A DNA stretch of 64,000 nt from JAGVSR01 sp033765145 (lineage in GTDB: Bacteria; Pseudomonadota; Alphaproteobacteria; Rhizobiales; Hyphomicrobiaceae), in NCBI GenBank assembly GCA_033765145.1, contig JANRIH010000044.1, positions 62,001-126,000 on the forward strand. The letters run 5' to 3'. Under the pieces are notes generated by a model. It made no database searches, was not told the origin of the DNA, and saw only the letters and a list, made by a program, of their open reading frames with translations. The position numbers and the translations under genes were made by a program. This document shows positions 1 through 9,095 of the stretch, one piece after another; the stretch's first letter is position 1, and every line of letters begins with the position of its first letter.

Positions 1-1085
1 GAGTCGTCGAAGGTCGCCAGATTGCCGCGAACTGCTTCCCAGAACGGCGCGCCGCCTTCGACGCCACATTCAGCGAGGCGTTCCCTCACGTCGTCATAGG
101 GCGTGATTTGGAGCAACTTCGCGTTCAAGCCCTTCAATTCTTCCGGGTCGAAGCGTCCTGGCGCCATCGAGATCTTGGCGAGATCGAGGTTGGCGGCCAA
201 AGCCGGAAGATCACGATACGGCTCGATCGCGTCCGATGATCCGATAAGCGCGGCGTGGCTGACGATGGCCATGGGTTCCAGCCCGTCGTTGCGCAGGCTT
301 TCCAATGACAGCGCGCCCAATCGCTTCGACAGTGCGCTGCCGTCCGCGCCGACCAGCAGGCTGTGGTGGGCAAATGCCGGCGGCTTCGCGCCCATCGCCT
401 CGAAGATCTGGATCTGGACACCAGTATTCGTGACGTGGTCCTCGCCGCGGATGACGTGCGTGATCGCGAAGTCGACGTCGTCGACGACGCTCGTGAAGGT
501 ATAGAGGTAGGTCCCGTCGGCGCGAACGAGTACGGGATCGGAGAGCGACCCTGCATCGACCGACTGATGGCCACGAACGAGGTCGTCCCAGACAACGGGC
601 GTCGGCTCCGGTGTGAGGTCGGCCGTGTTCGGTGTATTCGCGAGCCGGAAGCGCCAATGGGGCGTGCGACCTTCCGCTTCGAGGCGCGCGCGCTCTTCGG
701 TCGAGAGCTTGAGAGCCGCGCGGTCGTAGATCGGTGGGCGGCCGCTTGCGAGCTGGCGCTTGCGCCGGCGGTCGAGTTCGTCGGGTGTCTCGTAGCAGGG
801 ATAAAGACGTCCCGAAGCTTTCAGTCGCGCCGCTGCCTCATCGTAGTGGGCCGTTCGCTCGGACTGACGCTCTTCTCTCGACCATGAGAACCCGAGCCAG
901 CGAAGATCCGTGCGAATGGCGTCGGCGAATTTCTCCGTGGAGCGCTCGCGATCGGTGTCGTCGAGGCGGAGCATGAACGAGCCTTTGTGCTTCAGAGCAA
1001 AAAGGTAGTTCAGCACGGCTGTGCGGATATTGCCGATGTGGAGCCGGCCGGTCGGGCTCGGTGCGAAGCGGAGTTTTGGGTGCAC
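1..1085 (-). CDS. gltX: Glutamate-tRNA ligase (GltX), 3' part missing
   Basis: Class I aminoacyl-tRNA synthetase that charges tRNA-Glu (or tRNA-Gln for later amidation). The frame reads through the left edge, so only about 361 N-terminal residues are present. Translation begins MHPKLRFAPSPTG and contains the HIGH-type motif (HIGN, about residue 17) and the KMSKS-type loop (ALSKR, about residue 250). The start is a GTG at 1083-1085; no ATG lies in frame just upstream. The gene follows nadE and a small membrane protein gene on the same strand. Alphaproteobacteria often carry two gltX copies, and I cannot tell which this is. Confidence 0.9.
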   Translation of the reverse strand, partial: MHPKLRFAPSPTGRLHIGNIRTAVLNYLFALKHKGSFMLRLDDTDRERSTEKFADAIRTDLRWLGFSWSREERQSERTAHYDEAAARLKASGRLYPCYETPDELDRRRKRQLASGRPPIYDRAALKLSTEERARLEAEGRTPHWRFRLANTPNTADLTPEPTPVVWDDLVRGHQSVDAGSLSDPVLVRADGTYLYTFTSVVDDVDFAITHVIRGEDHVTNTGVQIQIFEAMGAKPPAFAHHSLLVGADGSALSKRLGALSLESLRNDGLEPMAIVSHAALIGSSDAIEPYRDLPALAANLDLAKISMAPGRFDPEELKGLNAKLLQITPYDDVRERLAECGVEGGAPFWEAVRGNLATFDD

Positions 1086-1182
1086 GGGGGTGTCACAGGT
1101 TCTGTTGGTCGAACTCGCGCGGCAACCTAGGTTGCTTCCCGGCCGGATGGAAGCGGTTGCGACAGCGTTCCCGAGGGCGCGC

Positions 1183-1629
1183 TCACGCGGCCAGACGCTC
1201 GCGGGTCTCGATCGCGAGGCGGAGTGCGGCGGCATCGGCCGCGTCAACGGTCGTGAACAGTTGTTCTCCTGTCGCCGTTTCGATCGCAAGCCGCGTGAAA
1301 CGGATCGGTCTGAGGCCCGGAAGTTCGGATAGGCTCGCGAAGGCGAGGGCGGCAAAAATTCCGGCGCCAATCAGAAACCGCGTCCGCCAATAGAAGTCGA
1401 GAACGAGGACGACGAGAAAAATGGCCGCGACCATGAAGGCGGTGGCCATCAGCATCAGGCCGCCGGTGTCGCTGTCGATGACGTGCTCTTCGCGAACGGC
1501 CACGATTTCGGCGAGGGCGAGCCGGCGCCGGCCGATGCGGATCGCTGGCTCGGCGCCGGGTCCGGTCGCGGGTTCCCACATCCGGGGGGCGGATACATAT
1601 CGGAGGGGCGTGGCGTACATCGTGGGCAT
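1183..1629 (-). CDS. Small membrane protein of unknown function (DUF6232-like)
   Basis: A 148-residue protein with a short N-terminal domain and two adjacent hydrophobic segments (about residues 56-75 and 84-100), followed by a soluble tail of about 45 residues. The first part, where a conserved arrangement IRIGRRRLALAEIVAVR precedes the membrane pair, recalls the DUF6232 family, but that is inference from memory. It lies between nadE and gltX on the same strand and may be cotranscribed with them. No catalytic motif is visible. Confidence 0.65.
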   Translation of the reverse strand: MPTMYATPLRYVSAPRMWEPATGPGAEPAIRIGRRRLALAEIVAVREEHVIDSDTGGLMLMATAFMVAAIFLVVLVLDFYWRTRFLIGAGIFAALAFASLSELPGLRPIRFTRLAIETATGEQLFTTVDAADAAALRLAIETRERLAA

Positions 1630-1705
1630 CCGGGCTTTGCGGATGCAAGTCTAGCGTGGAGGGGTTGAAGCGGAGTTGACGCGAGCGTGGCCGGCCTCGC
1701 AGCAA

Positions 1706-3454
1706 TCAGAAGCTGTCGCCGCCGTCTGCGCGTGGAACCGTCACGCCGGCCGCGCGGTCGACAGACAGACCGAGCGGCGCCAGGCCCTTCGGCTCCCGGA
1801 ACCGGTTCGTGATCGGGTAGCGGCGATCGCGGCCGAAGTTCTTGGACGAAATTTTGACGCCCGGTGCCGCCTGACGCCGCTTGTATTCGGCGAGATAGAG
1901 CAGGCGTTCGATCTTGCGGACCGTTTCTTCGGGGTGGCCGCGCGCGACGATATCGGCGATCGGCATTTCGCGCTCGACGAGGCAGAGCAGGATGTCATCG
2001 AGGACATCGTAGGGCGGCAGACTATCCTGGTCGGTCTGGTTCGGGCGGAGTTCGGCGGATGGGGCCTTGGTCAGAATGCGCTCCGGAATGACGATACCGC
2101 CGGGTCCGCGTGCGTCGGCGGGCCTGTTGGCGTTCCGCCAGCGAGAAAGTCGGTAGACCTCGCCCTTGTAGAGATCTTTGATGGGATTGAAGCCGCCGTT
2201 CATGTCGCCATAGAGCGTCGCATAGCCGACCGACATCTCGCTCTTGTTGCCGGTCGTCAGGACCATGTGTCCGAGCTTGTTCGAGATCGCCATCAGGATC
2301 GTGCCGCGCGCGCGGCTCTGAATGTTTTCCTCCGTGATTCCGGGTTCGGTGCCGGCGAAGAGCTTGGCGAGCGCGTCTGAAAATCCTTCCACGGGCGCGA
2401 CGATGGGCACGGTTTCATGGCGGATACCGAGAGCCTTCGCACACGCGGCGGCATCCTCGAGGCTGTCGTTCGACGTATAGCGGTAGGGCAGCATGATCGA
2501 GAGGACGCGATCGGGCCCCAGGGCGTCCGTGGCGATTGCTGCGACGAGAGCGGAATCGACGCCGCCCGAAAGACCGAGCACCACACCGGGAAAGCCGTTC
2601 TTGCCGACATAGTCGCGGAGACCGAGCACACAGGCGCGATAGGCGGCTTCCTCGTTTTCGGCCACGGCGCTCAGTTCCTGCCGGCGGCAGAACCATCCGC
2701 GTTCCTCCCGCTGCCATTCGGTCAACGTGATGGCTTCTTCCCAGGGCGGAAGCTGGGCTGCGGGTGTCAGGTCCGCGTTCAAGACGAACGACGCGCCGTC
2801 GAAGACCAATTCGTCCTGGCCGCCGACGAGATTGACGTAGGCGAGCGGCAGTCCCGTCTCGCGAATGCGCGCGACGGCGACGTTCATCCGCATGTCGGGC
2901 TTCGGCCAATCGAAGGGCGAGCCGTTGATCGAAATCAGGATCTCGGCGCCGCATTCGGCGAGGCACTCGGTGACCTCGTCCTTCCAGATGTCCTCGCAGA
3001 CCGGGACGCCAATCCGGACCCCCTTCACCGTGACCGGTCCGGGCAGAGGGCCGGGATCAAACACGCGCTTCTCGTCGAAAACGCCGTAGTTCGGCAGATC
3101 GACTTTCGGACGAACCGCGCGGACCGTGCCGCCTTCGATGAGCGCCGCGGCGTTGAAAAGTTTGCCGTCCTGAGGCCAGATCGTGCCGACGATCATCGCG
3201 GGTCCTGACGTGATGGCCGCGGCGAGCCTTTGGACGGCGGCCAGCGACGCCGCCTGGAATGCCGGCTTCAGAACGAGGTCTTCGGGCGGATATCCGGTCA
3301 AGAAGAGTTCGGGGAGCACGACGAGATCGGCGCCAAGTTCGCGGGCGCGGGCGTGAGCTTCAACGGCGCGGCGGACATTGCCGTCGAGGTCGCCGAGCGT
3401 GGCGTTCAACTGGGCGAGGGCGATCAGGAGGCGGTCTGGCGCGGCGTGGGTCAT
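1706..3454 (-). CDS. nadE: Glutamine-dependent NAD+ synthetase
   Basis: Last step of NAD biosynthesis: amidation of nicotinate adenine dinucleotide, with glutamine as nitrogen source. The 582-residue protein has two domains. An N-terminal nitrilase-type glutaminase (residues ~8-260) has Glu in LPELFLTGY, Lys in PKVDLPNYG and the nucleophilic Cys in GVPVCEDIW. A C-terminal synthetase (residues ~280-560) has the ATP-binding loop LGLSGGVDSA. The length is typical of the glutamine-using form rather than the short ammonia-only form. It is the first gene of the nadE/membrane protein/gltX run on the minus strand. Confidence 0.95.
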   Translation of the reverse strand: MTHAAPDRLLIALAQLNATLGDLDGNVRRAVEAHARARELGADLVVLPELFLTGYPPEDLVLKPAFQAASLAAVQRLAAAITSGPAMIVGTIWPQDGKLFNAAALIEGGTVRAVRPKVDLPNYGVFDEKRVFDPGPLPGPVTVKGVRIGVPVCEDIWKDEVTECLAECGAEILISINGSPFDWPKPDMRMNVAVARIRETGLPLAYVNLVGGQDELVFDGASFVLNADLTPAAQLPPWEEAITLTEWQREERGWFCRRQELSAVAENEEAAYRACVLGLRDYVGKNGFPGVVLGLSGGVDSALVAAIATDALGPDRVLSIMLPYRYTSNDSLEDAAACAKALGIRHETVPIVAPVEGFSDALAKLFAGTEPGITEENIQSRARGTILMAISNKLGHMVLTTGNKSEMSVGYATLYGDMNGGFNPIKDLYKGEVYRLSRWRNANRPADARGPGGIVIPERILTKAPSAELRPNQTDQDSLPPYDVLDDILLCLVEREMPIADIVARGHPEETVRKIERLLYLAEYKRRQAAPGVKISSKNFGRDRRYPITNRFREPKGLAPLGLSVDRAAGVTVPRADGGDSF

Positions 3455-3567
3455 GGGCCGCTATTTACGGGAGAGGTTCGGGACCCGTCTACTGAGCCGT
3501 GATCCACCGCTCCCTCGGTCCATGAAAATCCGGGAACGGGCTCGCGCGTCGGCGCACTCTCGGGGGT

Positions 3568-3981
3568 TCAGCGCGCGATGACGACGGTGCAGTGGGCGCG
3601 CCGGGCGATCTCCTCTGCGGCCGACCCGAGGATCAGTTTCGAAATAGCGCGACGGTCGCCCGTTCCGACGACGATGATGTCGCAGTTGTTCCGTTCGGCG
3701 TGATCGACGACGCCCGCGGCGACATCGCGGGCGGATATGACCGCTTGGCGGGTGACCGTGACCCCCTCGGTTTTGGCAACTCCGGCAGCCTTGGCAAGGA
3801 TGCGTTCCATTTCTTCTTCAGCGTGGACGTAGCTCGCGCCTGCGCGTCCGCTCAACAACGCGACATTGACGGTGCAGACGAAAAGATCGGCGCCCATGGC
3901 GCGGGCCATCTGGGCGGCCAGTTGGACGGCCCGGTCGGAATGCGCCGATCCGTCGACAGCGCAGAGAATCTTGTGGGACAT
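3568..3981 (-). CDS. Universal stress protein (UspA family)
   Basis: A 137-residue single Usp domain, beginning MSHKILCAVDGSAHSDRAV and ending in the nucleotide-binding region VVGTGDRRAISKLILGSAAEEIARRAHCTVVI, which carries the G-x2-G-x9-G(S/T) pattern of ATP-binding Usp proteins (here GTGDRR...LILGS). I chose the ATG at 3981 because a GAGGAG ribosome site sits 8 nt upstream; a longer frame to 4185 adds an unlike, low-quality extension. Divergent from the amino acid permease, with about 200 bp between them. Likely a cytoplasmic stress-adaptation protein. Confidence 0.88.
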   Translation of the reverse strand: MSHKILCAVDGSAHSDRAVQLAAQMARAMGADLFVCTVNVALLSGRAGASYVHAEEEMERILAKAAGVAKTEGVTVTRQAVISARDVAAGVVDHAERNNCDIIVVGTGDRRAISKLILGSAAEEIARRAHCTVVIAR

Positions 3982-4178
3982 GACCGCGGCTCCTCGGTTC
4001 AGCTGAATTTCCAGAACGCGCTTTTTCAAGAGTATGCTCGGCACTTCGTCGGCATTTTGCTCGAAATCAAGGCTGGCTGCGGCAACGACGGCGTGTGACG
4101 ATCGTCGCGCCGTCCCGTTGCGCGGCGGATTGGTAGCGAGTAACTCCCCAGCGGGGACGCGGTTATACCGAGGGGCCA

Positions 4179-5537
4179 ATGGCAAGCATGTCGAACGACA
4201 CCGGAAGCCAGCCCCAAGCTGAAGCGCGCCCGGAGGAGCCGACGCTCTCGCGGAGCATAGGGACCTTTGAACTCACGCTCTATGCGCTCGGCAGCATGCT
4301 CGGCTCGGGGATCTACGGTCTCATCGGCAAGGCCGCGGGGCAAGTCGGCAACGTCGTCTGGATGTCGTTTCTCGCGGCCGTCGCGGCGGCGCTGCTGACG
4401 GCCCTCTCCTATGCCGCTCTCGGTTCCCGCTATCCGCGCGCGGGCGGTGCGGCCTATGTGGCGCAGCGCGCCTTCGGCATACCGCTGTTGTCGTTTGTCG
4501 TCGGGCTTGCGCTCGTCTGTTCGGGGCTGACATCGGTTGCCACGCAATCGCGGGTGTTCGCATCGAATGTTGCAGCTCTTCTCGGAACGACGACGCTGCC
4601 GGTCGAAGCGATCGCGATCGGATTTCTCCTGATCCTCGCAGGCATTGTCTTCCGGGGCATCAAGGAAAGCATGTGGGTCAACGTGCTCTGCACGGTCATC
4701 GAGGCCACGGGGCTCCTGATCGTGGCAGCGGTCGGCATTTCCTACTGGGGCTCGGTCGATTATTTCGAGACACCGCCCGAGCACGCCGACACGGCGACAG
4801 CGCTCCTGGTTTTGCAGGGCTCGATCCTGACGTTCTTCGCGTTCATCGGCTTTGAGGATGCGATCAACGTCGCGGAAGAGGTGAAAAACCCTTCGCGGAC
4901 CATCCCGATCGCGCTCATTTCCGCGATGGCGATGGCGACCGTGCTCTACCTGGCCGTAGCCGTGAGCGCGATTTCCGTCGTCCCTTATGCCGAACTCGCC
5001 AAGGCGCCGGCACCGCTGACGGCGGTCATGGAACGGGCCGCGCCGTGGTTCCCGCCGCTCCTCATGACCGGGATCACGCTCTTTGCGGTCGCCAATACCG
5101 CGCTCGTCAATTACGTGACGGCGACCCGTCTCATTTACGGCATGTCGCGGCAGGGCCTATTGCCCGAGCCGGTCGGGCGCATCCACCCGGTGCGGCGCAC
5201 GCCGCACATCGCGACGGCGGTTTTGCTTGTGGTGCTGTTGCCTCTGGCGCTCTCGGGCACGGTCGCGGAACTCGCGGCCGCGACCGTGCTACTGCTTCTC
5301 TTCGTCTTCACGGTCGTCAACGCGTCGCTGTTCGTCCTCAAGCGCCGCGCTGACGAGCCGAAAGGCGGGCTCGAATTGTCGCCGCTCGTCCCGCTTGGAG
5401 GGGCCGCGCTCTGCCTCGTGCTCGTCGTCGTCCGGATCACATCGGGCGATCTCAGTGCACCGCTCATTGCGGCGGTGCTCATCGCGGGTATCGTCGGGAT
5501 TTATGTGCTGGTGCGACCAGCGCCGGTTCCTGATTGA
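4179..5537 (+). CDS. APC-family amino acid permease
   Basis: A 452-residue integral membrane protein with about 12 hydrophobic segments, typical of the amino acid-polyamine-organocation superfamily. The first helix carries the substrate-site motif GSMLGSGIYGLIG, and FIGFEDAINVAEEVKNPSRTIP around residue 225 is the hallmark of helix 6 and the following loop in this family. The substrate cannot be deduced. Its 3' end overlaps the end of the convergent AraC regulator gene by 37 bp. The second in-frame ATG at 4188 (MSNDTG) is also possible as start. Confidence 0.88.
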   Translation: MASMSNDTGSQPQAEARPEEPTLSRSIGTFELTLYALGSMLGSGIYGLIGKAAGQVGNVVWMSFLAAVAAALLTALSYAALGSRYPRAGGAAYVAQRAFGIPLLSFVVGLALVCSGLTSVATQSRVFASNVAALLGTTTLPVEAIAIGFLLILAGIVFRGIKESMWVNVLCTVIEATGLLIVAAVGISYWGSVDYFETPPEHADTATALLVLQGSILTFFAFIGFEDAINVAEEVKNPSRTIPIALISAMAMATVLYLAVAVSAISVVPYAELAKAPAPLTAVMERAAPWFPPLLMTGITLFAVANTALVNYVTATRLIYGMSRQGLLPEPVGRIHPVRRTPHIATAVLLVVLLPLALSGTVAELAAATVLLLLFVFTVVNASLFVLKRRADEPKGGLELSPLVPLGGAALCLVLVVVRITSGDLSAPLIAAVLIAGIVGIYVLVRPAPVPD

Positions 5538-6562
5538 ATCAACTTCGCACCTTGTTCAGGCTTGGGGCGCCCGTGAACGGTCCGGCGCAGCTTACCCGGT
5601 GTCATGCCGAACCACTTATGAGCGGCCCGAGAGAATGAACTCAGTTCTGAAAAGCCGAGCATGAAAGCGATCTCGGTGAGGGGCAGATCGGTATTGGTCA
5701 AGAAATGCCGCGCCATCTCCATGCGTGTTTCGTCAAGCAGCGTGCGGAAATTCGTACCAGCCTCCATCAGTTTTCGCTGCAGCGTCCTTGGCGTGGTGCC
5801 GAGTTCGGCCGCAATCCTGGTCTCGGTCGTGTCATCGGTCGCGATCCGGCGCGCGATCTGATCCATCACGATCGATCGAAAATCGTTCAACTCGACCGGA
5901 AGGCCCAGCAGGCTTCTCGCGTAGGCTTCCAGTTCGCGATAGAGTTCTGGATCGGCGTTCTGGAGGGGGGCGTCGAGAATGTCCGGGTCGAAGTCGATCG
6001 AAACGTCCTCACCTCCAAAGTTGAGCTTGCTACCGAGTATCCGGATCAATTCATCCGTGTGCGCTGGATCTGCGTAGCACACGCCTATGCGCGGCGGGTG
6101 CCACGATCGGAGGGTTTGGCGCCGGACGCGGACGACAAGCATTCCAACGAGATACTCGATGAACTGGCGCTGCGAGCAAAGGTCATCGGACAGGCGCCAC
6201 GTCAGCCGCGCACCATTTCTATGTTCGACATATGAAACGGCATATCGCCGCGTCATGAGCCCGATGTAGCGGGACTTAGCGTGTAAGGACGCCCGCAAGG
6301 TCGGTGCATTCGACGTGATGTAGTGCAGTAGTGGCAAGGGCTCTCGACCCGTCGCTTCGGCGAGGTGAAGTCCGAACGCATCGTCCTTTAGGAGCGCGGC
6401 GCTGAGTTCGAGAATGTCGGCAAACGTCCGCAATGGGATCTTGGCGTTGTCGCAGAGAATAGAAGAAACCTCGATGTCGAACGATCGGAGGACGACCTCC
6501 GCGCGTATGCCGCGAGTTTGAAGATAATCGGTCACAACGGCAATCGTGCGAGCGGGAATCAT
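5501..6562 (-). CDS. AraC-family transcriptional regulator
   Basis: A 353-residue regulator. Residues ~20-210 resemble the arabinose-binding-type sensory domain found in OruR/ArgR-like AraC proteins. The C-terminal ~100 residues form the double helix-turn-helix DNA-binding domain, visible as RIAAELGTTPRTLQRKL and LTEIAFMLGFSELSSFSRAAHKWFGMTP. It converges on the permease gene and overlaps it by 37 bp, so regulation of that permease is possible but unproven; regulators of this subfamily often control amino acid or fatty acid genes. Effector unknown. Confidence 0.88.
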   Translation of the reverse strand: MIPARTIAVVTDYLQTRGIRAEVVLRSFDIEVSSILCDNAKIPLRTFADILELSAALLKDDAFGLHLAEATGREPLPLLHYITSNAPTLRASLHAKSRYIGLMTRRYAVSYVEHRNGARLTWRLSDDLCSQRQFIEYLVGMLVVRVRRQTLRSWHPPRIGVCYADPAHTDELIRILGSKLNFGGEDVSIDFDPDILDAPLQNADPELYRELEAYARSLLGLPVELNDFRSIVMDQIARRIATDDTTETRIAAELGTTPRTLQRKLMEAGTNFRTLLDETRMEMARHFLTNTDLPLTEIAFMLGFSELSSFSRAAHKWFGMTPGKLRRTVHGRPKPEQGAKLIQSGTGAGRTST

Positions 6563-6743
6563 GGTGTCAGCTTTGGATGATTATCGAGCTGTGCTCGGAT
6601 CGAATTCCATTCCTGATGCTAACGACGTGGGCAGCATTGATCGGCGAGATCGTATCGAACTTGCGGTTGATCAAACTGTGCCGGCAAATGGCGCGACGCA
6701 ATTTGTCAAGTCAGCGTAGTTTCTCTTCATTACGTATTGAGGA

Positions 6744-7367
6744 GTGAGCTTGGTTCAACGCAACGACGCTGTTCGCTTTGCCAACTTTACTCGGGACGGT
6801 TCGATGTTGGGAAATTCTAAGAAAATCGCGCAGATCACTAGGGCATCTCAGCGGCAGAGTGAGCCGCGGAATGTTGAGCGCGCCAATGTCCTCAGCCGCT
6901 CGAAACGATCGGAAAAAAATCTGCAAATGGAGACCAATACAGGAGTTCGCTCAAGCATGACTCAAGATTTCGCAAACGATGATTCTGTCTTTTCTGAACA
7001 CAGAAGTTCGGGCAGCAGGATGGCCGGCTCCCAGGGATCCGACGAGAAGGCCAGTGAAGTGATGTCGCTCCTCGGCACCGTCGACAAAATGATCGAAAGT
7101 TCGCTGGCGAACGTCAGCGCGTTGACCAGGCACCAGGCACATGGGGCGGCGAGGGCGTCGCAACTGGTCGAGATTGCCGACTCTCTCCTGGAACTCAGGT
7201 TTGAAATTGCGAGCTTCGCTGCTGAAGTGCCCGCCCGCTCGCGCGCGGACCTTGCATTGAAGGCGAAGCTTCTCGAATATTGGGTCGGGGGCGAGAAAGC
7301 GGATCCAACCGATCAGTTGGCAAAGTCGCTATGTGATGACGTCCGTTGCATTTGCGGAGCGGCCTGA
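6744..7367 (+). CDS. Hypothetical protein, helical C-terminal domain
   Basis: Up to 207 residues, not recognised. The C-terminal ~110 residues (from KASEVMSLLGTVDKMI) are predicted helical, with a conserved-looking end LALKAKLLEYWVGGE and a two-Cys tail CDDVRCICGA. The N-terminal ~75 residues are polar and look poorly conserved. The start is uncertain: GTG 6744, TTG 6750 (5 nt after GAGGAG), ATG 6928 or ATG 6958 (after AGGAG) are all possible. Base composition here is less GC-rich than the neighbours. It is a lone gene between the AraC regulator and the DAHP synthase. Confidence 0.55.
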   Translation: MSLVQRNDAVRFANFTRDGSMLGNSKKIAQITRASQRQSEPRNVERANVLSRSKRSEKNLQMETNTGVRSSMTQDFANDDSVFSEHRSSGSRMAGSQGSDEKASEVMSLLGTVDKMIESSLANVSALTRHQAHGAARASQLVEIADSLLELRFEIASFAAEVPARSRADLALKAKLLEYWVGGEKADPTDQLAKSLCDDVRCICGAA

Positions 7368-7473
7368 CCCAAGAGTTAAGCCCGCTTCCTGTGCATATCC
7401 CTTCGCATGAGCGTTAGACTCTCGTCCAAAATGCTCGCTGCCCAACGGTCGCCGGGCTTGTGCAGGGTCGTCG

Positions 7474-7497
7474 GGCATCGCCCCCTAGGGCGATGCC
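7474..7497. terminator. Hairpin between convergent genes (terminator-like)
   Basis: GGCATCGCCC and GGGCGATGCC form a perfect 10-bp stem with a 4-nt loop (CCTA). It lies 19 nt past the DAHP synthase stop and about 100 nt past the upstream hypothetical gene. There is no clear T-tract, so intrinsic termination is inferred from position only. Confidence 0.5.
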
Positions 7498-7515
7498 TCC
7501 CCGGTCACCGCTCAC

Positions 7516-8916
7516 TCACTCCGCAGCGACGACCGGCGGCTCGGACGTGCGTCCCGTCTCGCGGCTCTCGCGCTCCTGCTTCATGCGCTCGGCGACGAGG
7601 AAGGCGAGTTCCAGAGCTTGGTCGGCGTTGAGGCGCGGGTCGCAGTGCGTGTGGTAGCGGTCCTGGAGATCGGCTTCCGAGATCGCGGTCGCGCCGCCCG
7701 TGCATTCGGTCACGTTCTGTCCGGTCATCTCGACGTGGATGCCACCCGCGTGCGTGCCTTCGGCGCGGTGGACGTCGAAGAAGACTTCGACCTCCTTCAG
7801 GATGCGATCGAAGGGCCGGGTCTTGAAGCCTGAGGCTGCGGTGATCGTATTGCCGTGCATGGGATCGCACGACCAGACGACCTTGCGGCCGGCCTTCTCC
7901 ACCGCGCGGATGAGCTTCGGCAGGTGCTTCTCGACCTTGTCATGACCGAAGCGGCAGATGAGCGTCAGGCGGCCGGCGTCGTTCGCAGGATTGAGGGCCT
8001 CGATCAATTTCAGAAGGCCGTCCGGCTCCAGCGAGGGGCCGCACTTCAAGCCGATCGGGTTCTTGATGCCGCGGAAGTATTCGACGTGCGCATGGTCCGG
8101 CTGGCGCGTGCGGTCGCCGATCCAGATCATGTGGCCGCTGGTGGCGTACCAGTCGCCGGACGTCGAATCCTTGCGGGTCAGGGCCTCCTCATAGCCGAGC
8201 AACAGCGCCTCGTGGCTCGTGTAAAAGCTCGTCGTGCGAAGTTGCGGCGTCGTCTCGCTCGTGATGCCGCACGCTCGCATGAAGCCCAGCGTTTCCTGGA
8301 TGCGGTCGGCGAGCGCCTGATACTGGTGGCCTTGGGGGCTGTCCTTGACGAAGCCCATGTTCCACTGGTGCACGCGCTCGAGATCGGCGTAGCCGCCGGT
8401 CGCGAAGGCGCGGATCAAGTTCAAGGTCGCCGCGGACTGGCGATAGGCCTCGAGTTGGCGCGCGGGGTCGGGGATGCGGGCCTCGGAGGTGAATTCCGAT
8501 CCGTTGATGATGTCGCCACGGTAGCTCGGTAGCTCGACGTCGCCCTTCTTCTCCATCGGCGACGAGCGGGGCTTGGCGAACTGTCCGGCGATGCGGCCGA
8601 TTTTCACGACGGGACTGCCGCCCGCATACGTGAGGACGATCGCCATCTGAAGGAAGACGCGGAAGAAATCGCGGATGTTGTCCGCGCGGTGCTCGAGGAA
8701 GCTTTCGGCGCAATCCCCGCCTTGCAGCAGGAATCCGTCGCCGTTCGCGACGTTGGCGAGCGCCTTTCGGAGTTCACGTGCCTCGCCCGCGAAAACGAGC
8801 GGGGGGAATGTGGCGAGCTTCGCTTCGACGTCTGACAGCTGCTTCGCATCGGGGTAGTCGGGCACCTGCACGATGGGCTTCGTGCGCCAGCTGTCGGGTG
8901 TCCAGGTCGTGGCCAT
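7516..8916 (-). CDS. aroG: Class II 3-deoxy-7-phosphoheptulonate synthase
   Basis: First step of the shikimate pathway: phosphoenolpyruvate plus erythrose 4-phosphate to DAHP. 466 residues of the plant/mycobacterial class II type, recognised by LLQGGDCAESF, the RIAGQFAKPRS region, GLKCGPS and WSCDPMHGNT, with metal-binding Cys, His, Glu and Asp residues in place. The ATG at 8916 starts MATTWTPDSW and is preceded by GGAGA 7 nt upstream; a longer frame to 9018 is unlike the family. The symbol follows common alphaproteobacterial use for class II enzymes. Confidence 0.94.
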   Translation of the reverse strand: MATTWTPDSWRTKPIVQVPDYPDAKQLSDVEAKLATFPPLVFAGEARELRKALANVANGDGFLLQGGDCAESFLEHRADNIRDFFRVFLQMAIVLTYAGGSPVVKIGRIAGQFAKPRSSPMEKKGDVELPSYRGDIINGSEFTSEARIPDPARQLEAYRQSAATLNLIRAFATGGYADLERVHQWNMGFVKDSPQGHQYQALADRIQETLGFMRACGITSETTPQLRTTSFYTSHEALLLGYEEALTRKDSTSGDWYATSGHMIWIGDRTRQPDHAHVEYFRGIKNPIGLKCGPSLEPDGLLKLIEALNPANDAGRLTLICRFGHDKVEKHLPKLIRAVEKAGRKVVWSCDPMHGNTITAASGFKTRPFDRILKEVEVFFDVHRAEGTHAGGIHVEMTGQNVTECTGGATAISEADLQDRYHTHCDPRLNADQALELAFLVAERMKQERESRETGRTSEPPVVAAE

Positions 8917-9030
8917 TGGTCGTCTCCATCCGGAGCCGGGATCGTCGGGCCTCGTTCTGCAAACGGCAAAGGGTGCGATCCGTTCAGGACGCACCTTCCG
9001 AGCGGAGGTCAATGTCACCGGCTATTCGGG

Positions 9031-9044
9031 GACTTATATAAGTC
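9031..9044. promoter_or_regulatory. 14-bp perfect palindrome upstream of the DAHP synthase
   Basis: GACTTATATAAGTC is a perfect palindrome and an AT-rich island in GC-rich DNA. It lies about 115 nt upstream of the DAHP synthase start, between it and the preceding yceI gene on the same strand. It may be an operator or overlap a -10 element. Protein partner unknown. Confidence 0.4.
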
Positions 9045-9095
9045 TTCCAGGGCGGGGAAACCAGAAAATGAGCGGCGCGTGCCGCTCGATGGGGC

